Source: Longimicrobiaceae bacterium (GTDB lineage: Bacteria > Gemmatimonadota > Gemmatimonadetes > Longimicrobiales > Longimicrobiaceae). Taken from it: 48,589 nucleotides of DNA. Within the stretch, counting starts at the first letter, position 1, and each line of letters starts with the position of its first letter. Where the stretch lies: NCBI GenBank assembly GCA_030447645.1, contig JAUJOM010000029.1, forward strand, positions 1 through 48,589, given 5' to 3'. Positions 17,852-26,389 of the stretch are shown one piece after another. A model generated the notes under the pieces. It did not search any database and was not told the origin of the DNA. It saw only the letters and a list, made by a program, of their open reading frames with translations. The position numbers and the translations under genes were made by a program.

Positions 17852-19584
17852 TCCCCAGGCCGGGTGTGGCATACCGGCTCAGCATGCCGGCACCCCACAC
17901 CCACCTTTTCGAGGTCGCGCTCCAGGTGGAAGATGTCCTTGCTCCAGTGCGGCTCGTCCTGCCGTCGTGGACGCCGGGATCCTACCTGCTGCGTGAATTT
18001 CCGCGCCACGTCCAGAGCTTCGCCGCCGAGGCCGGCGACGGCACGCCGCTCCCCTGGGCCAAGCTGGACAAGAACCGCTGGGAGGTAGAAGCGCCGCGGG
18101 ACGGTGTGCTCCAGGTCCGCTACACCGTCTACGCCAATGAGCTGACCGTACGCACCAGCCACCTGGACGCGTCGCACGGTTACGTCAACGGCGCCAGCGT
18201 GTTCATGTACGTGGAGGGCCACGAGCATCTTCCATGTTCACTGGAGGTATCCGCACCGGAGACGTGGCGAGTCACCACGGCGCTGCCGTGCACCGACGCA
18301 GCATTCCGCGCGGCCGACTACCATGCCCTGATCGACTCCCCACTCGAGATCGGCACGCACGCCGTTCTACCGTTCGATGCGGGCGGCGTATCGCACCGCT
18401 ACGCCGTGTGGGGACGCGGCAATCTGGATCCCGACCGCCTGGTGCAAGATACACAGCGCATCATCGACGCCGTGGCAACCTTCTGGGGAGGGCTCCCGTA
18501 CCCACACTTCACCTTTCTCCTCCACCTCCTGCCAGGCGGACAGGGGGGCCTGGAGCACCGCGACAGCTGCTCACTTCAGGCGGACCGCTGGGCCTTTCGC
18601 GGCCGTGAATACGAGCAGTTCCTGTCCCTGGTGGCGCACGAGCACTTCCACGCCTGGAACGGCAAGCGGCTTTACCCCGCGGCGCTCGGGCCGCTGGACT
18701 ACACCCGGGAAAATTACACGCGCGACCTTTGGGTGGTGGAGGGGCTGACCACCTACTACACGGACCGGATGCTCCGCGCCGCGGGAGTGATCACTCCCGA
18801 ACGCTACCTGGAGCGGCTCGGCGAAACCATCAACCGGTTGCAGGCGCTCCCCGGACGGCACCGGCAAACGCTGGCGGACAGCTCGTTCGACACCTGGATT
18901 CGCTTTTATCGCCCCGACGAAAACACGCCCAGCTCCCAGATCTCCTACTATCAGAAGGGTGCCCTGGTCGGGCTGCTCCTGGATTTGCGCATCCGCGGGC
19001 TGACGGAGAACCGCCGCTCACTCGACGACGCAATGCGCCTGCTGTGGCACCGCTTCGGCACACGTGGCGTGGGGTACCCGGAAGGGGCGGTGGAGTGTGC
19101 CGCGGAGGAGGTGTGCGCGGTTCCCCTGGGCGATTTCTTCGACAGGTATTTACGCAGCACGGCAGAGCTGAACTACGCTGACGAGTTCGCTGCCGTGGGG
19201 CTCATCCTGACGCCCCGAACGGAAGCCGGAGAAGTGCAGCTCGGCGTACAGGTGCGAGAGGAAGCCGGGCGAGTTCGGGTAACTCAGGTGCTTGCCGATA
19301 CACCCGCGGCGCGGGGAGGTTTGAATGCCGGGGACGAATTGGTGGCGCTGGATGGTCTCCGCGTCAATGCCAAGGCCGTCGCTGCACGACTCGCCGAGCG
19401 AACGCCGGGTCAGCAGATCCAAGTCACCATTTTCCGACGCGACGAGCTGCTGACACTGAACGTGACGCCCGAGCCCGCAGCTGCCTGCCCCCTCCAGCTG
19501 AAGCGCACTCCCACTCCCAGCGCCGTGCAGGAAGCCACGTACCGGAGCTGGCTGTATCTTGACCCGGCTCCGACGACTGATTAG
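17848..19584 (+). CDS. M61 family metallopeptidase with PDZ domain (glycyl aminopeptidase type)
   Basis: A 578-residue zinc peptidase. N-terminal beta domain (about 1-170), then the catalytic domain with HEHFHAWNGKR (HExxH) and the downstream Glu in WVVEGLTTYYTDR, followed by a C-terminal PDZ-like domain (VTQVLADTPAARGGLNAGDE). This architecture matches the Sphingomonas glycyl aminopeptidase family. The ATG at 17848 overlaps the proline dehydrogenase stop (ATGA) and avoids a long out-of-family extension. No signal peptide is evident. The proline dehydrogenase coupling suggests use of peptide-derived amino acids. Confidence 0.92.
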   Translation: MIPRPGVAYRLSMPAPHTHLFEVALQVEDVLAPVRLVLPSWTPGSYLLREFPRHVQSFAAEAGDGTPLPWAKLDKNRWEVEAPRDGVLQVRYTVYANELTVRTSHLDASHGYVNGASVFMYVEGHEHLPCSLEVSAPETWRVTTALPCTDAAFRAADYHALIDSPLEIGTHAVLPFDAGGVSHRYAVWGRGNLDPDRLVQDTQRIIDAVATFWGGLPYPHFTFLLHLLPGGQGGLEHRDSCSLQADRWAFRGREYEQFLSLVAHEHFHAWNGKRLYPAALGPLDYTRENYTRDLWVVEGLTTYYTDRMLRAAGVITPERYLERLGETINRLQALPGRHRQTLADSSFDTWIRFYRPDENTPSSQISYYQKGALVGLLLDLRIRGLTENRRSLDDAMRLLWHRFGTRGVGYPEGAVECAAEEVCAVPLGDFFDRYLRSTAELNYADEFAAVGLILTPRTEAGEVQLGVQVREEAGRVRVTQVLADTPAARGGLNAGDELVALDGLRVNAKAVAARLAERTPGQQIQVTIFRRDELLTLNVTPEPAAACPLQLKRTPTPSAVQEATYRSWLYLDPAPTTD

Positions 19585-19602
19585 CTTGCTTGGTTCTTGG
19601 TT

Positions 19603-19675
19603 CGGGACCGTGGCGCAGCCCGGTAGCGCACCTGAATGGGGTTCAGCGTCGCGAGTTCAAATCTCGCCGTCCCGA
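19603..19675 (+). tRNA. tRNA-Pro (GGG anticodon)
   Basis: The acceptor CGGGAC pairs with GTCCCG, D arm GCGCAGCCCGGTAGCGC, anticodon arm CTGA-ATGGGGT-TCAG (anticodon GGG, proline) and T arm GCGAG-TTCAAAT-CTCGC. The seventh acceptor pair and the first anticodon-stem pair are C-C mismatches, so one or two bases may be miscalled. It begins 18 nt after the M61 stop and marks the left border of the damaged region. Confidence 0.87.
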
Positions 19676-19744
19676 CTAGCGTAAGAAAATGTTCGCGAAG
19701 CAGATAGCTCAGCGGGCGTTTTCTCTCTTTTTCACGACTTGCTT

Positions 19745-20645
19745 TCACAGTCTGCGCACGCAGCATCGCACACGCCGCGGATGCATTATTCGATCGCGAT
19801 TGCGCTTCCGCGCCGCTCTCAGTTGGTTCAGGACCAAATGCCCTAGTTCCAAGCTTTCTCTTGCCAGCACCTCAGGTTATCACCTCGGACTTCGTGAGAG
19901 TGCGAGGAAGGTGCGTAAGAGTGAACTGGAAGTTTGTCGCGTAGTGGGGACTGCATCGACAAGCTGCTTCAGCTAGCATTCCTCCGTGCCCGCTCTGCGC
20001 ATACCATAGTCCACCTGCCAAGTACGCTTTCGCTCCAGAGCAGAACCCACATACTGCAAGCCGGTTTTCGTGTCCGTGATCAGATATACGCCCGATACCG
20101 CAGACAACATCCGGTGCCACCCCCGGTTCGATTCGGGGTGTGTGCGAGTGGATCGTCCGGAGCTCTTCGTGCGTCACGACAAAATCGAGGTGCAGCTCGG
20201 GAACTCCCGCACATAGCCGGTAGAGCACTCACAACTCCTTATCATTGTCCTTCAGCCACTGGTGCCAGGAGATCGCTGCCTTGCCCCAGTTGATCACCAC
20301 GATCCCTGAGGTCTTCGAAGGCTGCGGCCTCCTCAAGATCGTAGAATAGCCGCCCGAGTAGAAAAGGTTGGGTACTGAAATCGGTGGGTAGCGACGCTTC
20401 CTCTGCAGGTCGTCGGCCCAGAACGCGGTAGACGCCGAAGAGGCATGCTCTCGCCTGCTCCGTTCCCGATGAATGTGACAACAAAATCACAGTTGTCAAG
20501 GATCGCTTGACTGATAACTTGATACAGCTCGATCAATCATCCGCGCAACTCGCCCATATCGTAGCGCTTGTCTCGGTGCCGGACCAGCTCACCGGGAAGT
20601 TTCCCCCGATTTCTGGAGTGACAGCAGCTCACGGATCGTCAGCAT
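19745..20645 (-). pseudogene. GIY-YIG nuclease family protein, frameshifted
   Basis: Starts with ATG at 20645 after a good AGGGAG site. Reading across frames on the minus strand gives MLTIRELLSL, then ELVRHRDKRYDMGELRG, CDFVVTFIG, LFGVYRVLGRRPAEE, FYDLEEAAAFEDLRD and VVINWGKAAISWHQWLKDND. These are followed by HTPR and the diagnostic GVYLITDTKTGLQYVGSA (GIY-YIG core, about 20040-20090), YATNFQFTL, LPRTLTKSEVI and KRKLGTRAFG at the end. These motifs are in the family's usual order over about 280 codons. At least six shifts break it. The family cleaves DNA or is of unknown role; here no product is expected from the sequence as given. Confidence 0.6.
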
Positions 20646-20839
20646 GGTATCTCCCTGAAGCAATTGTCAAACAGCTCACCTTCCGATTTCCGACAAAACC
20701 GATTGCCCCAGCTAAGAGCACGAGCAGGCGACTCAGCCAGCGCCTGTTCTTGGGACATTCAGCCCTGTACACCCACCTGCCGCAGGCTTTTCGCAGTTTG
20801 GTACCGCTCCGTCTGCGTTTGTCACCAACATCGAGCATT

Positions 20840-21094
20840 ATGCCAAACGGGAGCGACAAGAACTATGTGCGCCTTTTGCATCAGATCGATGACTTCGTGC
20901 ACGACACGGGAAAGTGGCCGACCACGTTCGTGCTCCGACAGGATTTCAGGGCGAACGTGCGCAGCATCCTTACGCCCGAGGGGTTTCGCCCGACTTGAGG
21001 AGAAGCCCGTTTGATCGAAGATCCGAACGCAACGGTTCCCGTCGAGGACGAGGAGGGCCGAAGGTCGGATTACGGCAGCGAGAATCTCCCATGA
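20840..21094 (+). pseudogene. small hypothetical protein, frameshifted
   Basis: An ATG at 20840 opens a frame with protein-like composition (KNYVRLLHQIDDFVHDTG, FVLRQDFRANVRSILTPEGF). The other two frames continue it as LEEKPV and EDPNATVPVEDEEGRRSDYG, stopping at 21092-21094. The joined product is about 85 residues with an acidic tail. I do not recognise the family and no ribosome site is clear. Confidence 0.3.
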
Positions 21095-21603
21095 GACGCG
21101 GCCGCGCATAACAGCCTCAGAGGGATTGGTGCAGAGCGTAGCCATCCTGCACCGGAAGAACTGAAAGCTATAAGGGCCACTGAGGAACTGGCGGGAGAAA
21201 TATGGGCGGGGATGTATTTATCCTTCCAGAGTGGTAGCCCCTACAGAGATGCGTTAACCCATAGCCCGCAAGTCTAGCCCCGCGCGCTGCCACCTTCAAC
21301 CAGGTGTAACGAAGGTTGCGCTTCAGCCACTCAACAGACTCATTCACCCCGGTGCCGTGAGCGCAGGCCGCGTCACATCGACAAGCCCTGCGGGTATTCT
21401 CCCAGCGGAATCGCCAAACAGCGAGTAGTGGTCAGAACTGTTCCACGAGCTGCAGGCCCTGGAGGCGCCTGCGTGCCCAGGGCTCCGTAGCCTGAGCCGG
21501 TAAGCCCGGTCGGCAGGGGCCAACCGTAGATCATCCCAAACCGTGGCGAGGACATGACGTAGCGCGGGCGCAGGACGAAGTAGTTCAGTCCCTGCGCCGC
21601 GCC
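21095..21603. other. stretch without an assignable gene
   Basis: No complete gene is seen. Minus-strand frames at about 21370-21600 have a coding flavour (FVLRPRYVMSSPRFGMIYGW in one frame, SLFGDSAGRIPAGLVDV in another) and may be a remnant of a further gene downstream of the glycoside hydrolase. No family can be named. Confidence 0.3.
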
Positions 21604-21976
21604 TCAGTTGCCCAGCCACTCCATCCGCGGCACCGCGGCCGGCTCACGGAAGCACGTTCCTGCTGAGCGCTCCCCATAGCTTCATGCGGTCCACATCCCG
21701 TAGACGAACACCACCCGCGCCTGCACCGCGGCACCAGAACACCACCGCCTTCGCACCCCTCTCGCGGGCAAAGCTCCACCTGCCGCTCCACCTCTCCGGA
21801 TTGTCTTGACCGCTGCGGCATGCCTCGGAGAATGGGCGGCCACATCCAGGTACCTGCATCGCGGGCCCACGCGCGGGGGTCCAGGTTCTTCTTGCACGCT
21901 CGATGAAGGCCAGTTGAACGCCTGGTCGTCGAGCACCGCCGCAGACCCAGTCCGGATTGTTCCTGCGTTTACTTTA

Positions 21977-22289
21977 CCATGGCGTTCACCAGGCTGCGCC
22001 GATCGCCGTGAAGTACGTCATGGGCGCGGCCACATCCAAGCTCGCCCGGTTGGGCCCACGGCGCGGTAACGGTCTCCGGGAAACGCCAAACTGGGCACCA
22101 CGTCTGCGGCGACACGGGCAAGCCGCGCACCTCCAGAAAGGCCAGCGACAGTTGAACGCCTGACGGTCGTAGATCTGCGCCCGGACCGGTCCACCATGGC
22201 GTACTCCGGATGCTCCAGCAGGGGCACCCGGGGGCGCGCAGCGCTAGGTAGCCCGTCCCGCGTTTCCTTTGAACCATGGCGTTCACCAG
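21977..22289 (+). repeat. direct repeat CCATGGCGTTCACCAG, two copies
   Basis: A 16-bp identical block occurs at 21977-21992 and 22274-22289; similarity continues loosely to its right (GGCTGCGCCGA). Both lie inside the broken glycoside hydrolase gene. Confidence 0.6.
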
Positions 22290-22575
22290 CGCGGGCTGCG
22301 CCGAACCGCGCCGTCAGCCTGCTGGGTCGCTCTGCGGCCGCGCCCGATGTCCGAGCTAAAACGCATCCGCCCGGTCGTAGGACCACTCCCGGCCCAGGTA
22401 ACGGGTCAGTCCCAGATGCACGCCGTCCACCTGGTAACGGCGCACCACGTCTGCGGCGACACGGGCAAGACGCGTTCGCACCTCCGGAAAGGCCGGCAGA
22501 CAGGTAAATGTACTCGACGTCCTTGTCGGGATGCGGGCACGGCATCCTGCGCCCGGACCGGTCCACCATGGCGTA
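22096..22575 (+). repeat. imperfect tandem duplication of about 350-370 bp
   Basis: A 27-bp identical block lies at 22096-22122 and 22443-22469, and a 29-bp identical block at 22175-22203 and 22547-22575. They are in the same order and orientation but with offsets of 347 and 372, so the two copies differ by indels. The duplicated protein piece is the PEYAMVDRSGRR to LARVAADVV part of the glycoside hydrolase. Confidence 0.75.
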
Positions 22576-23321
22576 TTCCGGAACACGTGCTCCAGCAGGA
22601 TGTGCTTGGGATTCCCCGGCTCGGACGGGCGGAGCTCATCGCGGCGGTCCACTGGTAGGTAGCCCGCCACCCCGGCAGCGCATTGAACCACCAGCGTGCA
22701 GCTCCAGCCCACGCGCGTGAGCATCCATCCCAGAACCGCCACCTCAAGGATCCCAGGTCATCGTTCCGCCGAGCCGCTTGCAGCAAGGCGCATCGCCGCG
22801 CAGGGCTCGATGTCCGAAGTACCGGGTAAAACGGCATCTGCGTTGGCCCAGACCTGGAAGTATACGACGTTGAAGTTCGCGGTGGTCATCCAGACGCAAG
22901 GCTCCATGATTTGCGCGATGCCGCCGGGCGTACTCCAGTCCCAGCGCGGCACCCAGATCGCGCGGCCCTCCTCCTGTATGGAGGGCTTCGGAACAGCTGC
23001 CGCACCACGGGCTCGAGGACGGGCTCCGGCACGGCGAGGGAGAACCGGCTCTGGCGTCCGCGGAAGTTCAGTGCGCACGCAGCCAGCGATAGCGGCAAGC
23101 GCCGAGCAGCGCGGGGATGATGAACCGACGGTGGAGCATGGAATCGTGCACCTGGGTGGGTGTGGTCGTTCAGGAGCCTGGAATATCGCGTCCCCTGGGC
23201 TTTATCGAACCAGGTGCAAGGGTAGGGCAGAAGTTCCGTGGCGATGGCCTGTGCGCGACACTATGCCTCAGGTTCACGCCGCGCCGTTCACCGTCGGAAA
23301 CTCTTTTGCGGAGGACTGACC

Positions 23322-23467
23322 ATGTTGTGGACCATCGTGGTGATCCTGCTGATCTTGTGGGCTTGGGGGCTGTTCGTGGGCACCATCGGAAACTTGATCC
23401 ACATCCTCCTGGTGATCGCGGTCATCGTGGTTCTGGTCCGCGTCATTCAGGGGCGAAGGCCGATTGA
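23322..23467 (+). CDS. lmo0937 family membrane protein (about 48 aa), 3' frameshift
   Basis: ATG at 23322 after GGAGG. Two hydrophobic helices (MLWTIVVILLILWAWGLFVG and IHILLVIAVIVVLVRVIQGR) and the ending IQGRRPI identify this very short family. Normally the protein stops right after RRP-L/I; here the TGA at 23465-23467 is one base out of frame, so the open frame runs on into antisense of the aminotransferase gene. A one-base deletion just before the stop is the simplest explanation. Function of the family is unknown. Confidence 0.75.
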
Positions 23468-23555
23468 GCCGCGCCTGCTTTTGGCCAGCGGTACACTGCC
23501 GAGGGACAGCCGGCCCGCGAGCACGACCTGGTCCGGAACGGTGCCCACAGGTCCA

Positions 23556-24750
23556 CTACCCGCGTGTAGCTGCGCGGCGTCAACAGGCTTCCCAGCCTCC
23601 CGGCCACTGACCGAAAGCCCCTCCGCTGAAAGCACGCTCCCCAGCGCCGTCAAGCAATGCACAATGTTCTCCGGGTCGGCTCGCTGTAGCCCATCAGACC
23701 GATTCGCCAGATCTTGCCAGCGAGAACCGAGACCGGCGCCGATCTCGAGCTGATGCTCCTCCAGCAGACGCTGCCGCACTCGAGCCTCGTCCACGCCCTC
23801 AGGGACAGCGACGGCGTTCAACTGTGGCAAGCGCTCCGCCTCGGGCACGACGAGCAGCAGGCCGAGGGCCTCGAGGCCGGCCCGCAGAGCTGAATGGTTC
23901 CGCTGGTGCCGCTCCCACGCATGCTCGATTCCCTCCTCCCGCAGGATCAGCAGGGATTCGTGCAGTCCGTAGGAGTGCATTGATCGGCGCCGTGTGGTCG
24001 ATACGCCCGCTTCCGCCTCCCCCCAGTACGCCATGACGAGTCGGGAGGTCCATGAACCAGCTTTGCGCCGGCGATCTGCGGTTTCGGACCTTTTCGGCGG
24101 CCCGATCACTCAGGGAGATCGGGGATGCTTCCCCGGGGGCAGGACAGGCACTTCTGCGTACCCGAATAAACCGCATCGATACCCCACTCGTCCACGTGGA
24201 GAGGAGAACCGCCCAGCGAAGTCACCGCATCGGCGATGACCATGCACCCGTGGTGGCGTGCGATGCCCGTGAGTGCCTGAGCGTCCGAAAGCGCGCCGGT
24301 GGACGTTTCCGCCTGGACGAACGCTACCACCCGCGCGTCGAGGTTCGCCTGAAGCGCATGCCTCGACCTTGTCGGGGCTGACGGCTCGGCCCCAGGGATC
24401 GTCCACCAGAATCACTTCCCCGCCGCAGCGGGACACCATCTCCTTCAAGCGCCCGCCGAAGACCCCGTTCTGGCAGACCACCACCCTGTCACCTGGCTCC
24501 ACCAGATTGACAGCATGAGCTCTCCATGCCCGCCGTGCCGGGGCCGGACACGGGCATGGTCAGTTCGTTGGAGGTCCGGAACGCGTAGCGCAGCAGCTCT
24601 TTGATTTCATCCATGAGTTAGGCCGACGAATCCGGGGTCCAGATGGCCGATGGTGGGCCGCGCCATGGCCGCGAGAACGCGCGCGGGCACGTCGGACGGG
24701 CCGGGTCCCATCAGCACCCGGGCGGGTGGACTGAATGATTTGGCTTGCAT
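23556..24750 (-). pseudogene. class V aminotransferase, PucG/alanine-glyoxylate type, frameshifted
   Basis: PLP-dependent transaminase, about 398 codons when frames are joined. Ordered motifs: MGPGPSDVPARVLAAMARP (start), [64 protein letters not shown] (PLP lysine in GTQK), SRLVMAYWGEAEAG, HTAPINAL, LHESLLILREEG and GKIWRIGLMGYS near the end. These match (S)-ureidoglycine-glyoxylate and serine/alanine-glyoxylate aminotransferases. At least five shifts break the frame. It ends the xdh operon, supporting a role in purine-derived nitrogen or glyoxylate metabolism. Confidence 0.75.
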
Positions 24751-24770
24751 GGAAACGCCGTGGGATGGAT

Positions 24771-25577
24771 TCAGCCGGTTTCTTCCCACCACTGCGCCAG
24801 CAGGTTCGCTGCCACGCGCAGCCGGTACTCCGCGGTGGAGCGCACGTCGTCGATCGGGCGGATTTCGCTCCGGAGCACCTGCTGCGCCTCCGCGATGGAC
24901 CCACCGCTCGCCAGGCATGCCTCCGTTGCCGGGAGGCGCACCACCGTCGCCGCAACGCTGCCGAGCGCAATGCGAGGGTCGGGTGCACGTATAGCCGCAA
25001 TCACCACCTTGGAGATCGCCTGGGCAGCGCGAGTGCCAGCTTTCCGGAACCACTGTCGACCAGGTACCGGGGGAATCTCTACCGCCACGATCAACTCTTC
25101 AGTGCGGACGACGGTAGACCGATAGCCGGTGTATAGGCCGGCAAGTGGAACCCGCCGCTCGCCTTCCGTGCTCGGAGAACGACTATGGCATCCGCAACCC
25201 GCGAGCACCGGTGAGCGCGTCTCCTGCAGGAGCGCCATTGGCGATGTTCCCCGCGATGGTTCCCCGGTTCTGGTTGAACTCCGCCGATCTCGCCTGCTGC
25301 CGCAGCGAGGATCGGCAACTCCCGCACCACGTGTGAGCTGCGAATCTCGGTCAAGGTAGTCAGCGCGCCGATGCGCAGCACCTCGTCCTGGGTACCAGAT
25401 GCCGACGCAATTCGTCCAATCCCCGTGCAAATTGAGGAGACGCGCATGGGCAGGTTGGGTGCCGAACTCGTAGCGTGACATAGACATCGGTGCACCCGGC
25501 GAGCGGGACCAACGGTCCGGGCCATCCCGGAGGAACGCGCGCGCATCCTCCAGCGATTGCGGCTCAAGGATCTCCAC
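24771..25577 (-). pseudogene. xanthine dehydrogenase FAD-binding subunit (CoxM/XdhB-like), frameshifted
   Basis: Joined frames give MEILEPQSLEDARAFLRDG, LAGCTDVYV, GIGRIASASG, DEVLRIGALTTLTEIRSS, LPILAAAAGEIGGVQ, RGTIAGNIANGAPAGDAL-like codons, GYRSTVVRTEELIVAVEIP, FRKAGTRAAQAISKVVIAA and a C-terminal helix region ending AANLLAQWWEETG. This is the FAD_binding_5 plus CO_deh_flav_C architecture of molybdenum hydroxylases. It passes electrons from the Fe-S clusters to FAD and NAD. Three to four shifts are present. Gene order with the Fe-S and molybdopterin subunits is normal for xdh/puc operons. Confidence 0.75.
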
Positions 25578-25589
25578 CGGGAGAGTGGA

Positions 25590-26024
25590 CTGTCCTCATT
25601 GCGCTCTGCACTGAAACGGTAGATGGCTTCGTAGCCGGTGCACCTGCACAGGTTCCCCGCGATGCCGGATCTCGGCCAGCCGGTTTGGGACCGCTGCGCC
25701 ACAGCAGCCATGATCATCCCGGGCGTGCAGATACCGCACTGAGCGCCGCCGCAACTCCGCGAATGCGCTTGGAGCGGGTGGTATACCGGCGATTGGGCAG
25801 CGCGAGTGCCGCTTTGCCACTGTCACCAGGTACCGGAGGCTACGCCACGATCATCCTTCAGTGCGGACGACGGTAAACCGTGCAAATGCCGCACTGGGTG
25901 CTCCGTGAAATCCGATGGTTTCCCCGTTCTGGCGTGAAGCGCATCTCGCCCGCTGCCGCAGCGAGGATCAGGCCTCCCCCAATGGAGGCGGAGGGAGAAC
26001 CGGTCGCTTGATTGACGGATGGTC
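25590..26024 (-). pseudogene. xanthine dehydrogenase 2Fe-2S subunit (CoxS/XdhC-like), rearranged
   Basis: The start MTIR at 26024 and the motifs TQCGICTV, AQCGICTPGMIMAAVA and AGNLCRCTGYEAI identify the small iron-sulfur subunit with its two [2Fe-2S] domains. The middle is disrupted: 25790-25975 contains pieces that match parts of the neighbouring FAD-subunit gene (25017-25120 and 25257-25315), with several shifts. A complete protein cannot be read. Confidence 0.6.
25790..25974 (+). repeat. degenerate copy of part of the FAD-subunit gene
   Basis: GGGCAGCGCGAGTGCC and CTTCAGTGCGGACGACGGTA, together with CCACTGT and ACCAGGTACCGG between them, occur here and at about 25021-25116. Further right, GATGGTT, CCCCG, TTCTGG and GCTGCCGCAGCGAGGATC match 25257-25315. 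Order and orientation are conserved, with indels and a deletion between blocks. It looks like a compressed second copy of an xdhB piece inside xdhC. Confidence 0.6.
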
Positions 26025-26038
26025 ATTGCGTCTTTGCC

Positions 26039-26350
26039 TTATGCATGATGCGATTCAGGAATAGATGGGAGGTCATTCAGTACCTAGACCTCGTCGCAAA
26101 AGCGAAGTACATTGTATCCAACGGATTCCAGCACTTCGGTGCGTGCCGCATCAAGCTCTTTGGTTAGAGTGGACGACGTGATCACCTCGATGGCCAACTT
26201 CAGGCTCGGGCAGTAGAAGTCAAGAACAAAACGTCCCACCGGATGCTGCCGGCGGAAGCGCAATCCGGCCAGCTGTTGCTGCCTGAGGGCGTTCCAGAGC
26301 GCCGGACTCGGCATGCGCTTGGCTGCTTACGCGGAGCGCGGGCGGTTACC
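26039..26350 (-). pseudogene. DUF559 domain protein (Vsr-like endonuclease fold), disrupted
   Basis: The core ALWNALRQQQLAGLRFRRQH, PVGRFVLDFYCPSLKLAIEV, ARTEVLESVGYNVLRF is a textbook DUF559 sequence. The segment that normally reads VDG followed by an H-containing turn is altered (VITSSTLTKEL). A TAG at 26084-26086 is followed in the same frame by VLNDLPSIPESHHA and a natural stop at 26039, so the C terminus is cut by an in-frame stop or small insertion. N-terminal residues upstream of 26314 are in another frame. It sits between the molybdopterin and Fe-S subunits of xanthine dehydrogenase, an unusual place. Confidence 0.65.
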
Positions 26351-26389
26351 GCCGGACCTCGCCTGGGGTCGTGGCGGTCAGTGTGCCTG

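Larger units (their letters stand above)
21604..23139 (-). pseudogene. GHL10/DUF187-type glycoside hydrolase lipoprotein, frameshifted with internal duplication
   Basis: The ATG at 23139 starts a lipoprotein leader MLHRRFIIP, then LAAIAGC after one shift. Following pieces in order are EGRAIWVPRWDWSTPGGIA, NFNVVYFQV and ADA (family signature of the YngK-like family 10 lipoproteins), KRLGGTMTWDP, LLEHVF, PEYAMVDRSGRR, DKDVEYIYLSAGL, EVRTRLARVAADVVRRYQVD, GVHLGLTRYLGREWSYDRA, then DNPER, RGAKAVVFW, MKLWGALSRNVLP and a final MEWLGN stop at 21604. The block PEYAMVDRSGRR to LARVAADVV is present twice (about 22410-22580 and 22080-22210). Predicted to act on a polysaccharide outside the cytoplasm. 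Confidence 0.6.

Noticed and set aside
16514..17872. 452-codon minus-strand frame
   Set aside because: Antisense to proline dehydrogenase and the 119-residue gene; composition is that of a shadow frame.
20110..20140. T-arm-like word CCCGGTTCGATTCGGGG
   Set aside because: No tRNA arms fold around it; it is coding sequence of the GIY-YIG gene and the stem has a mismatch.
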